From Corynebacterium poyangense (GTDB lineage: Bacteria; Actinomycetota; Actinomycetes; Mycobacteriales; Mycobacteriaceae): 64,000 bases of DNA. Numbering within the stretch: position 1 is the stretch's first letter; every line of letters begins with the position of its first letter. The stretch is taken from positions 1,364,001 through 1,428,000 of the forward strand of contig NZ_CP046884.1 in the NCBI RefSeq assembly GCF_014522205.1, given 5' to 3'. Shown here piece by piece: positions 56,324-64,000 of the stretch. The notes beneath the pieces were generated by a model. It saw only the letters and a program-made list of their open reading frames with translations, was not told the DNA's origin and made no database searches. Position numbers and translations under genes: made by a program.

Positions 56324-57048
56324 TAGGCTTGCCCCTGTTGGTGTTGTTGAGCCCGACGTTGCATCTCTTGCCGTACTTGATCACTGAGTACCTCAGGTAG
56401 CACCACAGGTAGTGAATTTCCGGCCAATACGGGATTGTCCCCGCGGTAAACAAAAGTGCGCGCCGCTACCTCTCTGGATAATTCAGCTAGTTCCGCGCTG
56501 CTGTGTTCCGGTCCTGCAGCCGTGAAACGCAGCATCCAACGAGGCCCATCAACCCCCAGGAGCCGGATCTGGTTCCCATCTTGTTCGGTGACGACTTCAC
56601 GACCCCACGGGCCTTGTTCAATACGCGGCTCTAAACCTTGCTCTCGCATACTTTCCCGGATATCCACGGTAGCTTTACGCCATAGCCCTTCAGAGCGAGG
56701 AGCGGCAAAAACAGCCGGGGTGATCCGGCCTACTCGGGTAACAATATGAATAGATTGCGGTCCTTGGGGACCGAGTTCAACCTGCACCTGAGAATCTTTT
56801 GGCAGCGGAATTTTGATACTGCCTAAATCTAAAACTGCTTCAGAAAAGTCACTAAAATCACAGTCTGCGATATTTACTGAGTCGCCATCAAAGGGTCCGA
56901 CGTCACCGCTCACCGCATCATGATCCACGTCATGAATACCGGGTTCTTCGGCAGGATCACTGTCGACCGGATTCGCCTCGTCCGGTATCGCCGTGTTTTC
57001 TTCTTCCACATTCTTCGCAGCAGCGTTTTTCCGCCTAAACCAACTCAT
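56323..57048 (-). CDS. DUF3710 family protein
   Basis: A protein of about 241 residues with an acidic N-terminus (about residues 15-70, rich in Asp/Glu/Pro) and a globular domain with DLGSIKIPLPKDSQVQVELG and the LLGVDGPRWMLRF core characteristic of DUF3710 in Actinobacteria. Function is unknown. It lies between dut and the RNA methyltransferase gene, the usual neighbourhood. ATG at 57048 (MSWFRRKN) is preferred over 57057. Confidence 0.88.
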   Translation of the reverse strand: MSWFRRKNAAAKNVEEENTAIPDEANPVDSDPAEEPGIHDVDHDAVSGDVGPFDGDSVNIADCDFSDFSEAVLDLGSIKIPLPKDSQVQVELGPQGPQSIHIVTRVGRITPAVFAAPRSEGLWRKATVDIRESMREQGLEPRIEQGPWGREVVTEQDGNQIRLLGVDGPRWMLRFTAAGPEHSSAELAELSREVAARTFVYRGDNPVLAGNSLPVVLPEVLSDQVRQEMQRRAQQHQQGQA

Positions 57049-57108
57049 CGGATACACCTTTCTCTACTGTCTCCGCGCTCTTCCTGGGTTATTACTCTGC
57101 TTCTCAGG

Positions 57109-57576
57109 CTATTCCACCCCGGTGGAACCATATCCTCCCGCACCGCGCTCTGTAGCATCTAGTTCACAGACTTCCTCAAAATCACACAATTCAACTTTTT
57201 GCACCACCAGCTGAGCAATCCGCATCCCACGTTCTATATGAATATCTTCTGCGACATCATGATTAATCAAACACACCTTTAATTCCCCACGATAATCAGC
57301 ATCAATTGTCCCTGGGGTATTAACGATAGAAAGTCCGTGTTTAGCAGCTAGCCCCGAACGGGGATGAATAAGTCCCACCGTTCCGAGCGGCAACGCTATG
57401 GCAATACCGGTTCCTACCAGGGCACGATGCCCCGGCGGAATGATGACGTCTTCGGAGGACCGAAGATCTACCCCCGCATCGCCCCGGTGCGCTCGTTGAG
57501 GTAAGGGTAAGTCAGGATCCAAGCGTTTAATCTGTACCGTCAACGCCGGTGTGTCTCCACTGTGCTCTGTTCTCAT
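57109..57576 (-). CDS. dut: dUTP diphosphatase
   Basis: A 155-residue trimeric dUTPase that hydrolyses dUTP to dUMP and keeps uracil out of DNA. All five motifs are present: [47 protein letters not shown] and [10 protein letters not shown]. It is divergent from the DUF3093 gene. Confidence 0.96.
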   Translation of the reverse strand: MRTEHSGDTPALTVQIKRLDPDLPLPQRAHRGDAGVDLRSSEDVIIPPGHRALVGTGIAIALPLGTVGLIHPRSGLAAKHGLSIVNTPGTIDADYRGELKVCLINHDVAEDIHIERGMRIAQLVVQKVELCDFEEVCELDATERGAGGYGSTGVE

Positions 57577-57626
57577 GTCTTCCCACCCTACGGTGTCACG
57601 GACAAGGATCGGTAGACTAGCTCCCT

Positions 57627-58142
57627 GTGAATGCCACAGACATGGAAAAAGCAGAAACTTTATACGAGGAAAGGCAGTGGATTCCCTGGTACTGGTGGAT
57701 TTTCGCTGCGCTGGTGGTTGCTCTCATTAGTGCCCAACTCGGGCATAACCGTTCCCTAGCTTGGTATATTGTCCCGGCTACCCTCTTAGGTGCGCTCATC
57801 CTCTGGTGGTTTTTGAGCATATCCTCCACCAGGATTCGGGTTTTCCAAGACCATCAAGGCGGACGGTGGCTTCAAGCAGGTAAGGCCATCCTGCCAGCGT
57901 CGGTGGTGTCGCGTTCCCTCGCAGTTCCGGCATCTGCTAAACGAAATGCGATGGGAAGACAACTTGATCCTGCAGCTTTTGTCGTATCACATGGCTGGGT
58001 AAAAGAGATGGTAATGTTAGTGCTCGATGACCCCGAGGACCCAACCCCCTATTGGCTGGTGGGGACCAAAAATCCGCGAGCTGTGCTGGAACACTTCCTC
58101 CCTGACCAGGCAGATGAAGCTATCAAGCACTTTCCTCAGTAG
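57627..58142 (+). CDS. DUF3093 family membrane protein
   Basis: A 171-residue protein with two adjacent membrane segments (about residues 24-66) followed by a soluble domain with [20 protein letters not shown] and [16 protein letters not shown], typical of actinobacterial DUF3093. Function is unknown. GTG at 57627 has no Shine-Dalgarno; TAGACT at 57613-57618 sits 8 nt before it and could drive a leaderless transcript. ATG at 57642 is the alternative start. Confidence 0.85.
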   Translation: MNATDMEKAETLYEERQWIPWYWWIFAALVVALISAQLGHNRSLAWYIVPATLLGALILWWFLSISSTRIRVFQDHQGGRWLQAGKAILPASVVSRSLAVPASAKRNAMGRQLDPAAFVVSHGWVKEMVMLVLDDPEDPTPYWLVGTKNPRAVLEHFLPDQADEAIKHFPQ

Positions 58143-58158
58143 TGGCTAATCAAGGTTA

Positions 58159-58416
58159 TTAGTCGCAGTCCTGACAGATCATGGAACCATCTGGTTCCAC
58201 GTGGGAAATCCGGCTCTTATTCTGGACCAGGAAACACTCTGAACAGGTAAATTCATTGGATTGTCGGGGCTTGAGGCTGAGTTTAATTTCCTCATCACCA
58301 ATATCCCGTGGATCCAACTGCAACGGCTCAACCACTTCGCCGTCGTCGTTGAGAGAAGAGTTTTCAGCTTCATGTGCCCGAAGTCCCTCCAGGGACAGGG
58401 TGTCTTCACTGCTCAT
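58159..58416 (-). CDS. DUF4193 family zinc-ribbon-like protein
   Basis: An 85-residue acidic protein ending in a four-cysteine zinc-ribbon-like motif: FTCSECFLVQ and MICQDCD. This matches DUF4193 proteins, usually found near sigA, dut and DUF3093 in Actinobacteria. Function is unknown. ATG at 58416 has GGAGG-rich sequence about 8 nt upstream. Confidence 0.87.
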   Translation of the reverse strand: MSSEDTLSLEGLRAHEAENSSLNDDGEVVEPLQLDPRDIGDEEIKLSLKPRQSNEFTCSECFLVQNKSRISHVEPDGSMICQDCD

Positions 58417-58515
58417 CGGTTGGCTCCTCCTCACTTATTAATCGTGCTTGGAGGCATACTAGCGAGCCTGATTGAACTTGTCATCTGGCCAGGTAAAAGC
58501 CATTTTTTGGGGGTT

Positions 58516-59358
58516 TCACGGACGCATTGGTGTCATAGCACCAATAGCTTCAAGACGTTCAGAAAAAGCCTGGGCAATGACGGGCGACGCCGCCCAGACC
58601 ACGTTGCCTTCTCGCCCTGATACCGACAACGGCGGCGTTGTCACCACCGCGCCGGCTTCGGCGGCGATGAGGGAACCAGCAGCATAATCCCAGCAGTTAA
58701 TGCCATGTTCATAGTAGGCATCCACTCTTCCTTCAGCTAGGGAACAGAAATCTAAAGCGGCAGATCCTTCACGTCGGATATCCCTAATCTCAGGAAGAAG
58801 CTGCACCAGTATTTTCACCTGTTCAGCTCTTCGAGTGGCGGTGTATCCAAATCCTGTCGCAACTAAGCTACGCGCCAAGTCCGCGGGTTCGTGGCATCGC
58901 AACCTGACTGTCGTCGTGGGTGTGGTCTTATACGCACCACCTTGTTCGATGGCATGATAAACCGCGTCGCTGGTGACATCTACTACAACGCCCGCGATGA
59001 CCTCTCCATCACACGCAGCAGCAATAGAAACTGCATAGTGAGGAATCCCATAGAGAAAATTCACGGTGCCGTCGATGGGGTCAATAATCCACGATATTCC
59101 GCTTCTCGACGGACGCTCCGTACCCTCCTCGCCGATAATCCCATCATGTGGCCTGAGTTTTTCTAGTTCACCACAGATGTATTCCTCAGCCAAGGTATCA
59201 ACCACCGTCACCGGATCAACGAGGCTTGATTTTGTCTCGGAATGCTGGTGGATATCCCCCAACTCGTCCCGCCGGGTCCGAATTTTTTGAGCCGCACCCC
59301 GAGCAATATCCACGGCTATATCCCTCAGTTGTTCTGCTGAATTCTCCATGGCCACCAT
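58516..59358 (-). CDS. suhB: inositol monophosphatase family protein (SuhB-like)
   Basis: A 280-residue lithium-sensitive phosphatase of the IMPase family. Metal-binding motifs are IIGEEGTE (about residues 78-85), [15 protein letters not shown] (about 94-108) and [15 protein letters not shown] (about 222-236). In mycolic-acid bacteria such enzymes supply free inositol for phosphatidylinositol and mycothiol. ATG at 59358 has GGAGG 4 nt upstream; ATG at 59349 is alternative. The start lies only 31 nt from divergent ppgK. Confidence 0.92.
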   Translation of the reverse strand: MVAMENSAEQLRDIAVDIARGAAQKIRTRRDELGDIHQHSETKSSLVDPVTVVDTLAEEYICGELEKLRPHDGIIGEEGTERPSRSGISWIIDPIDGTVNFLYGIPHYAVSIAAACDGEVIAGVVVDVTSDAVYHAIEQGGAYKTTPTTTVRLRCHEPADLARSLVATGFGYTATRRAEQVKILVQLLPEIRDIRREGSAALDFCSLAEGRVDAYYEHGINCWDYAAGSLIAAEAGAVVTTPPLSVSGREGNVVWAASPVIAQAFSERLEAIGAMTPMRP

Positions 59359-59376
59359 TGTGCCTCCAAAGATGGG

Positions 59377-59385
59377 TACTATGCA
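59377..59385. promoter_or_regulatory. overlapping symmetric -10 elements of suhB and ppgK
   Basis: The plus strand reads TACTAT (59377-59382), 7 nt before the ppgK ATG, so that ppgK would be leaderless. The minus strand reads CATAGT (59385-59380), which would start suhB near 59373, just before its GGAGG. The two -10 elements share the same base pairs. Confidence 0.45.
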
Positions 59386-59389
59386 GGTT

Positions 59390-60142
59390 ATGAGCAATAT
59401 TAGCTTCGGTATTGACGTCGGTGGCTCGGGGATCAAGGGAGCCAAAGTTGACTTAGCCAACGGTGAATTTATTGGGGACCGTATTAAAATCCTCACTCCC
59501 CAACCGGCCACTCCCGACGCAGTAGCCGAAACCGTCGCTGAGGTGTTGCGCCAGGCAGAGTGGGATGGCCCAGTAGGAATCACTCTTCCTTCCGTTATTC
59601 GAAACCACACTGCCCGCAGCGCCGCAAATATTGACCCCAGCTGGATTGGCACCGATGTGACGGAACTTTTCCATCGCCATCTTGGGGATCGAAAGGTCAG
59701 TGTCTTAAATGATGCCGACGCAGCAGGGCTCGCGGAAGCTGCCTACGGCACCCCGGAAGCGCGGAGCGGCTCCGTGATCTTCCTTACTTTTGGGACGGGA
59801 ATCGGTTCCGCATTCCTGATGGACGGCAATCTATTTCCTAATAGCGAAATCGGCCATCTGGAAGTAGCTGGAAAAGAGGCGGAGCATCGCGCTTCTTCAG
59901 CGGTGAAGGAACGTGAGGGTCTGTCCTGGAAAAAGTGGGCTAAGCAGGTATCTAAGGTTCTGCAGACCTATGAAAAGCTGTTTTCACCCTCGCTGTTTAT
60001 TGTTGGTGGAGGGATCTCACGAAAGCATGAAAAATGGGTTCCGCTTTTAAGTTGTGACACCCCGGTGATTGCCGCTGAGTTGAAGAACCGAGCGGGCATA
60101 GTAGGGGCCGCGATGGCCGCCCATGAAGATATTCAGCCCTAA
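59390..60142 (+). CDS. ppgK: polyphosphate glucokinase (ROK family)
   Basis: A 250-residue ROK-family kinase that phosphorylates glucose, using polyphosphate or ATP. It has [16 protein letters not shown] (phosphate loop), [13 protein letters not shown] with the catalytic aspartate, [16 protein letters not shown] and the polyphosphate glucokinase-type C-terminal segment [22 protein letters not shown] at 59390 is used; ATG at 59381 would add three residues. suhB-ppgK-sigA order is conserved in corynebacteria. Confidence 0.93.
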   Translation: MSNISFGIDVGGSGIKGAKVDLANGEFIGDRIKILTPQPATPDAVAETVAEVLRQAEWDGPVGITLPSVIRNHTARSAANIDPSWIGTDVTELFHRHLGDRKVSVLNDADAAGLAEAAYGTPEARSGSVIFLTFGTGIGSAFLMDGNLFPNSEIGHLEVAGKEAEHRASSAVKEREGLSWKKWAKQVSKVLQTYEKLFSPSLFIVGGGISRKHEKWVPLLSCDTPVIAAELKNRAGIVGAAMAAHEDIQP

Positions 60143-60181
60143 TTCTCAGGAGTCAATCCCCACGGTCGTTGAAGAATCCTC

Positions 60182-60187
60182 TACAAT
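60182..60187 (+). promoter_or_regulatory. upstream -10 candidate of sigA
   Basis: TACAAT, one mismatch from consensus, about 124 nt upstream of the sigA ATG. No good -35 at 16-18 nt. Confidence 0.4.
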
Positions 60188-60268
60188 GGTTCCGCGATCA
60201 TAACCAAGCAAGTTGACCGAGACGACAACTGTGTGCGTCGAGCACTCTCATCGTGGTGCAAACGGATC

Positions 60269-60274
60269 TACACT
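60269..60274 (+). promoter_or_regulatory. downstream -10 candidate of sigA
   Basis: TACACT, leaving a leader of about 30 nt with GAAGGA before the ATG. Two promoters would be in line with other primary sigma-factor genes. Confidence 0.35.
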
Positions 60275-60310
60275 TGCGAGGGTGGGGCCTGATCCAAGAA
60301 GGACCCAACA

Positions 60311-61990
60311 ATGAGTATGAGTACAGGCGAAAGGGCGTACGTGGCAGCCACTGAATCTTCCGAACAGGGTCTCGCTCACGACGAGGGCGACGCTGCTGTG
60401 TCTTCAGCAAAGTCCGTAGCGAAGAAGACTACTGCCAAGAAAACAGCGCGTAAAGCGGCTCGGAAAACAACGGCACGCAAGCCGCGAGCTACTAAGGCAT
60501 CGACGCAACCGGTTGACGGCGAATCAGCAGCGGTAGTCGAAGCTGACGCGGGTAGCGCAGAGGCGAAGTCGACGAAGAAAGCGGCGAAAAAAACCGCTAA
60601 GAAGACTGCGAAGAAGGCGACGAAGAAGACAGCCCGAAAGTCTACGGCTAAGAAACAGAGTGCGAAGAAATCGACGGCGAAAAAGACCGCGAAGAAGTCT
60701 ACTGCTAGCGCGAAGAGCGAAGGTAGCGTTAAGTCTGCACGGCCAAAGAAAGTAAGCACTCCTGAGTTGGAGCCTCATGAGTTAGATGAGGAACTCATTG
60801 ATGATTTTCACGAGGAGGACGATGACCTCCTCGTGGGCGGGTTGGACAATGACGATGATCTCGATGCGGTATCAGACGTCGATGATCTAGACGATCACCC
60901 CGATGATGAGGATGAGGAAGATTACACTCCCGCCCTGGGTGAAGACGAAGATTCCGAGGGCGAGGATGACGAAGACGATGATGGATCCTCAGTATGGGAT
61001 GAGGATGAGTCTGCCGCATTGCGTCAAGCTCGCAAAGATGCTGAACTCACTGCCTCAGCTGACTCGGTCCGCGCTTACCTCAAACAAATCGGTAAAGTTG
61101 CGCTTTTGAATGCCGAGCAAGAAGTCTCTTTGGCAAAGCGTATTGAGGCGGGACTTTATGCTAATTACCGGATGGAAGAGATGGAGAAAGCTCTTCAAAC
61201 CGGAGATAAGAACGCTAAACTCACCCCGATGGTGAAACGAGACCTCCGGGCGATTGCTCGAGACGGTAGAAAAGCTAAGAACCACCTCTTGGAAGCCAAC
61301 TTAAGGTTGGTGGTCTCTTTAGCTAAGCGCTACACCGGGCGAGGAATGGCATTTTTGGATCTCATCCAAGAAGGTAACCTCGGTCTCATCCGCGCTGTGG
61401 AAAAGTTTGACTACACCAAGGGCTATAAGTTCTCCACCTATGCCACGTGGTGGATCCGCCAGGCGATTACCCGTGCCATGGCTGACCAAGCTCGCACCAT
61501 CCGCATTCCGGTACACATGGTTGAGGTCATCAATAAGCTCGGTCGGATCCAGCGTGAATTGCTCCAAGATCTAGGCCGTGAGCCCACTCCGCTGGAGCTT
61601 GCTAAAGAGATGGACATCACTGAGGAAAAGGTACTCGAGATTCAGCAGTACGCTCGGGAGCCGATTTCTCTCGATCAAACCATTGGTGATGAAGGTGACT
61701 CTCAACTCGGTGACTTTATTGAAGATTCCGAAGCAGTCATCGCCGTTGACGCGGTTAGCTTCACTCTGCTCCAAGATCAACTGCAAGATGTCTTGCGCAC
61801 GCTATCTGAGCGCGAAGCTGGTGTGGTGCGACTTCGCTTCGGGTTAACCGATGGGATGCCTCGCACACTCGATGAGATTGGGCAGGTCTACGGGGTAACT
61901 CGGGAACGGATTCGACAAATCGAATCCAAAACGATGTCTAAGCTACGTCACCCATCACGCTCTCAAGTTCTCCGGGATTACTTGGACTAA
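60311..61990 (+). CDS. sigA: primary RNA polymerase sigma factor SigA
   Basis: A 559-residue group 1 sigma-70 factor. The first 235 residues are low complexity: a Lys/Ala/Thr-rich block (about 34-147) then an Asp/Glu-rich block (about 152-233). Region 1.2 starts near 250 ([14 protein letters not shown]), region 2 follows ([22 protein letters not shown], with [20 protein letters not shown] for -10 melting), then regions 3 and 4.2 ([21 protein letters not shown]). GAAGGA lies 8 nt before the ATG. Confidence 0.97.
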   Translation: MSMSTGERAYVAATESSEQGLAHDEGDAAVSSAKSVAKKTTAKKTARKAARKTTARKPRATKASTQPVDGESAAVVEADAGSAEAKSTKKAAKKTAKKTAKKATKKTARKSTAKKQSAKKSTAKKTAKKSTASAKSEGSVKSARPKKVSTPELEPHELDEELIDDFHEEDDDLLVGGLDNDDDLDAVSDVDDLDDHPDDEDEEDYTPALGEDEDSEGEDDEDDDGSSVWDEDESAALRQARKDAELTASADSVRAYLKQIGKVALLNAEQEVSLAKRIEAGLYANYRMEEMEKALQTGDKNAKLTPMVKRDLRAIARDGRKAKNHLLEANLRLVVSLAKRYTGRGMAFLDLIQEGNLGLIRAVEKFDYTKGYKFSTYATWWIRQAITRAMADQARTIRIPVHMVEVINKLGRIQRELLQDLGREPTPLELAKEMDITEEKVLEIQQYAREPISLDQTIGDEGDSQLGDFIEDSEAVIAVDAVSFTLLQDQLQDVLRTLSEREAGVVRLRFGLTDGMPRTLDEIGQVYGVTRERIRQIESKTMSKLRHPSRSQVLRDYLD

Positions 61991-62004
61991 TCCCCTAAGG
62001 ATCA

Positions 62005-62045
62005 GAAAAATCCCTCTGGCTCTTTCTTCGAGAGTCAGGGGGATT
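62005..62045. terminator. terminator between convergent sigA and DUF418 genes
   Basis: AATCCCTCTGGCTCT and AGAGTCAGGGGGATT form a 15-bp stem (two wobbles) with a 7-nt loop. The T run (TTTTTC) is on the minus strand, so it best ends DUF418 transcription; sigA transcripts would meet the same stem. Confidence 0.85.
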
Positions 62046-62048
62046 GGT

Positions 62049-63359
62049 CTAGTTGGCAGAACCCGGGTACGTCAGTGGACGAGGCCCATGCTCAGAAGAT
62101 GGAACTTCGGCAACGTCCGGAGCAGGCCATACTTCTATCAATCCCTTTCTGCCATAGGACAACCGCCGATGCACAAACTCGAAAGGTCCCGGCTTATCCC
62201 ATTTTTCTAAGAACCAGGCGATAATCACCGTCAGAATCCAGATTCCTACAGAAATGATCGACGCCTCGCCGGCACCGCTATTCTGCCCCAGGCCAAAGCC
62301 ATAATTGGACACCACAATGCCGAAGAGAATTGACTGGGAGACATAACCAGTCATTGATCGCTTTCCTAGTGCCACAATCGGCACCAGTGCAGCCGGTAAG
62401 GAGGGTTTGCCCTGCGACTCCCGGGTACTGTCCATCCGATCCTGAAGCGGAGCACAGGCCAAAGCGATAGCCGCGATGATGCCTGGACCGGTGATAGGGC
62501 CGAGTACTTGGTTCAACATGAACCAGAGGTCCGGAGATAAAGAAATCATCCCGCAACTACTTAGTCCCAGCGGAATTCCGACCCCCAACATCACGGCTAC
62601 CGTGACTGCAACCAATATCCACAATAGTTTTCGGTAGTGGTTGATGCGATAGATCATTCCTCGTTTCGCCGCAAGATAACCAAGGATCATGGGTCCTCCC
62701 AGCATCAGAAATTCCATCCAGAAGCTTGGAAGAGTGATCAGCACCATCGTGCCACCATGGATAAGCTGTTGAAAGTAGCTTGAGGGCGCACTGAAGTCTC
62801 CACCGACTATTGCTTCACTTTGCTTTCCTTCTCCCATGATGAACCAGAAAAGCACCAAGCCTAGAATTAGCCAAAGGCCATATAATCCCGCAGCTATCCA
62901 GCTAAGGTATTTATCTTTGAGGAGGATAAAGACTGCGAAAAGCATTCCGGCTAGACCATAGAAAAGCATGATGTCGCCGAAGAAAAGAAAGATTGCGTGG
63001 ATGGCACCGAATAGCGCTAAAAAGCCATAGCGGCGAACAATAACAAGTTGAGCCTTTTTACGCGGATAGCAACGTTTCATCAGGCTCATGACGATCATCC
63101 CGATCCCCATGCCAAGCATGGTGCTAAACATGGGTAGGCCACGGACATGGACAAAAATAGTGCCCACAATGATGGAGATTTTGTCGATGAGGCTGTCATG
63201 ATAAACCCCACCTAGTGTCTTTCTGGTTTCTGCCCCACTTGCCCCCATCCACGCTGTCGTTCCATTTGCGACAGCGATGCCTAAGAGGGTAAAACCTCGG
63301 GCGACGTCGGGAAAAAGAAGACGAACGGGATTTGCGGTGTACTGATGCTGTGTACCCAT
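62049..63359 (-). CDS. DUF418 family polytopic membrane protein
   Basis: A 436-residue protein with about ten membrane segments. The N-terminal motif RLLFPDVARGFTLLGIAVAN and the C-terminal DUF418 domain (from about residue 250, with ALGKRSMTGYVSQSILFG near 320 and the tail FLEKWDKPGPFEFVHRRLSYG) identify the family. The fold is related to acyltransferase-like membrane proteins, but the function is not known. The start codon is ATG at 63359; a DUF4190 gene lies 31 nt upstream on the same strand. Confidence 0.87.
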   Translation of the reverse strand: MGTQHQYTANPVRLLFPDVARGFTLLGIAVANGTTAWMGASGAETRKTLGGVYHDSLIDKISIIVGTIFVHVRGLPMFSTMLGMGIGMIVMSLMKRCYPRKKAQLVIVRRYGFLALFGAIHAIFLFFGDIMLFYGLAGMLFAVFILLKDKYLSWIAAGLYGLWLILGLVLFWFIMGEGKQSEAIVGGDFSAPSSYFQQLIHGGTMVLITLPSFWMEFLMLGGPMILGYLAAKRGMIYRINHYRKLLWILVAVTVAVMLGVGIPLGLSSCGMISLSPDLWFMLNQVLGPITGPGIIAAIALACAPLQDRMDSTRESQGKPSLPAALVPIVALGKRSMTGYVSQSILFGIVVSNYGFGLGQNSGAGEASIISVGIWILTVIIAWFLEKWDKPGPFEFVHRRLSYGRKGLIEVWPAPDVAEVPSSEHGPRPLTYPGSAN

Positions 63360-63390
63360 GTCAAAAACCGGGGTATTACCCCCGCTGCTC

Positions 63391-63873
63391 CTATGAAGCT
63401 AGATAGTCCTCTAAGCATTTCTGGAATCCCGGATCATCGGTAGTAATGCCACGGGTCTCGCAGTAATCAGCGCCTTCTTTAGCGGCCTGGAGAGCAAAAA
63501 ACAGCACTGCCGCCATAACCGCACCCAGGATAATTCCGATAATGGATAAGATGAGTCCGGTCAGGCTCATGCCCCGGCGTTGATTGTGGGGAAGATAATT
63601 CTTGCCTTTCTTCATCGCTATGATAGCGACAATCAGTCCGACAATACCGACAATTATGCCGAGCGGTGCGATTAGAAAACCCAGGATTAGTGCCGCAATA
63701 CCAAGAATCAAGGCAACCAGAGCGGTTCCATTCTTCCCCTGATCCTGAACCCCTTGTCCCTGAGGATAACCGGGTTGATCCGGATAACCCTGCCCTGTGG
63801 GGTAAGCCGGCTGTGCAGGGCCTTGTGAAAAACCTTGTTGGGAAGAATCAGAGGGATATTGAGGTGAATTCAT
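63391..63873 (-). CDS. DUF4190 domain membrane protein with Pro/Gln/Gly-rich N-terminus
   Basis: A 160-residue protein. The first 45 residues are a cytoplasmic low-complexity segment rich in Pro, Gln, Gly and Tyr (repeats like GYPDQPGYPQGQG). Two membrane helices with a cytoplasmic loop follow (about 50-85 and 101-130), matching DUF4190. A short C-terminal domain has two cysteines (YCETRG and KCLEDY) that could form an extracytoplasmic disulfide. Function is unknown. Confidence 0.82.
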   Translation of the reverse strand: MNSPQYPSDSSQQGFSQGPAQPAYPTGQGYPDQPGYPQGQGVQDQGKNGTALVALILGIAALILGFLIAPLGIIVGIVGLIVAIIAMKKGKNYLPHNQRRGMSLTGLILSIIGIILGAVMAAVLFFALQAAKEGADYCETRGITTDDPGFQKCLEDYLAS

Positions 63874-64000
63874 ACTTACCTTTCATGCGAAACTGATGTA
63901 ACTCTCAGTAGTTAAGCAGTCTACGCCAGTTCTTCCTCAATATCCATGCCACAACCAGCGACGTTGTCCTACCACTTCCGTAAGTAATTAATCCGATCCC
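63874..64000. other. window end, no gene recognised
   Basis: The last 127 nt hold the upstream region of the DUF4190 gene. GAAAGG lies shortly before its ATG. No complete gene or clear promoter hexamer pair is seen. Confidence 0.5.

Noticed and set aside
60376..60759. Antisense open frame of 127 codons opposite the sigA Lys/Ala-rich region
   Set aside because: Its Phe/Val/Ala-rich composition is the complement of the AAG/GCT-rich repeats of sigA; no Shine-Dalgarno or family similarity.
1..64000. CRISPR arrays, insertion sequences or prophage genes
   Set aside because: No regularly spaced direct repeats, transposase or integrase motifs, or phage structural genes were seen; the tRNA genes show no flanking attachment duplications apart from the tRNA-Gly pair.

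Overview
The window is a stretch of actinobacterial chromosome that most resembles Corynebacterium. The evidence is gene content: phosphatidylinositol-mannoside genes (pgsA, patA, pimA), actinobacterial conserved families (DUF3000, DUF3710, DUF3093, DUF4193), polyphosphate glucokinase beside sigA, the secD-secF-dciAE-apt-rel order known from C. glutamicum, HemQ-type coproheme decarboxylase, and frequent GTG/TTG and apparently leaderless starts. I see no insertion sequence, prophage or CRISPR array. The species cannot be fixed from the sequence alone.

Layout. 1-12.4 kb: aroC (cut by the window edge), a short prepilin peptidase, aroE, mltG, ruvX, alaS, rarA, a kinase-like gene and aspS, all on the minus strand, then a divergent zinc metallopeptidase. 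12.4-15.9 kb: a YhgE/Pip membrane protein with a degenerate ABC ATPase-like partner and a divergent TetR regulator. 16-25.8 kb: sdaA converging on hisS, a metallo-beta-lactamase-fold hydrolase, pepN, tpx, a membrane cyclophilin and rel. 25.8-37 kb: apt, dciAE, secF, secD, yajC, ruvBAC, yebC, pdxT, tesB and pdxS. 37-43 kb: the PIM/phosphatidylinositol operon (thrS, HIT protein, pgsA, patA, pimA, LemA-like). 43-45.8 kb: an exported copper/heme set (copC, PCuAC, DyP peroxidase). 46-47.8 kb: two tandem small paralogous peptides and five tRNA genes. 47.8-64 kb: a RibD-like reductase, GT87 mannosyltransferase, msrB, hemQ, DUF3000, rnd, dxs, a TrmA-like methyltransferase, DUF3710, dut, DUF3093, DUF4193, suhB, ppgK, sigA, DUF418 and DUF4190 membrane proteins.

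Themes: translation (four tRNA synthetases, tRNAs, RNA methyltransferase, RNase D), Holliday-junction processing (ruvABC, ruvX, rarA), protein export (SecDF-YajC), stringent response, PLP synthesis (pdxST), shikimate pathway, isoprenoid entry (dxs), and envelope glycolipid assembly.

Most notable observations: (1) the thrS leader carries, just before its Shine-Dalgarno, a hairpin with a 5-bp stem and a 7-nt loop holding GGU at the anticodon position, a candidate tRNA-Thr mimic for autoregulation; (2) two tandem, signal-peptide-less, acidic amphipathic small proteins, each with its own promoter and terminator, which recall beta-class phenol-soluble modulins and the small corynebacterial porins; (3) an ABC ATPase-like protein lacking the Walker A lysine, with a Shine-Dalgarno correctly spaced to an ATT codon; (4) a shared symmetric -10 element between suhB and ppgK; (5) a LexA-box-like sequence inside the ruvCAB promoter.
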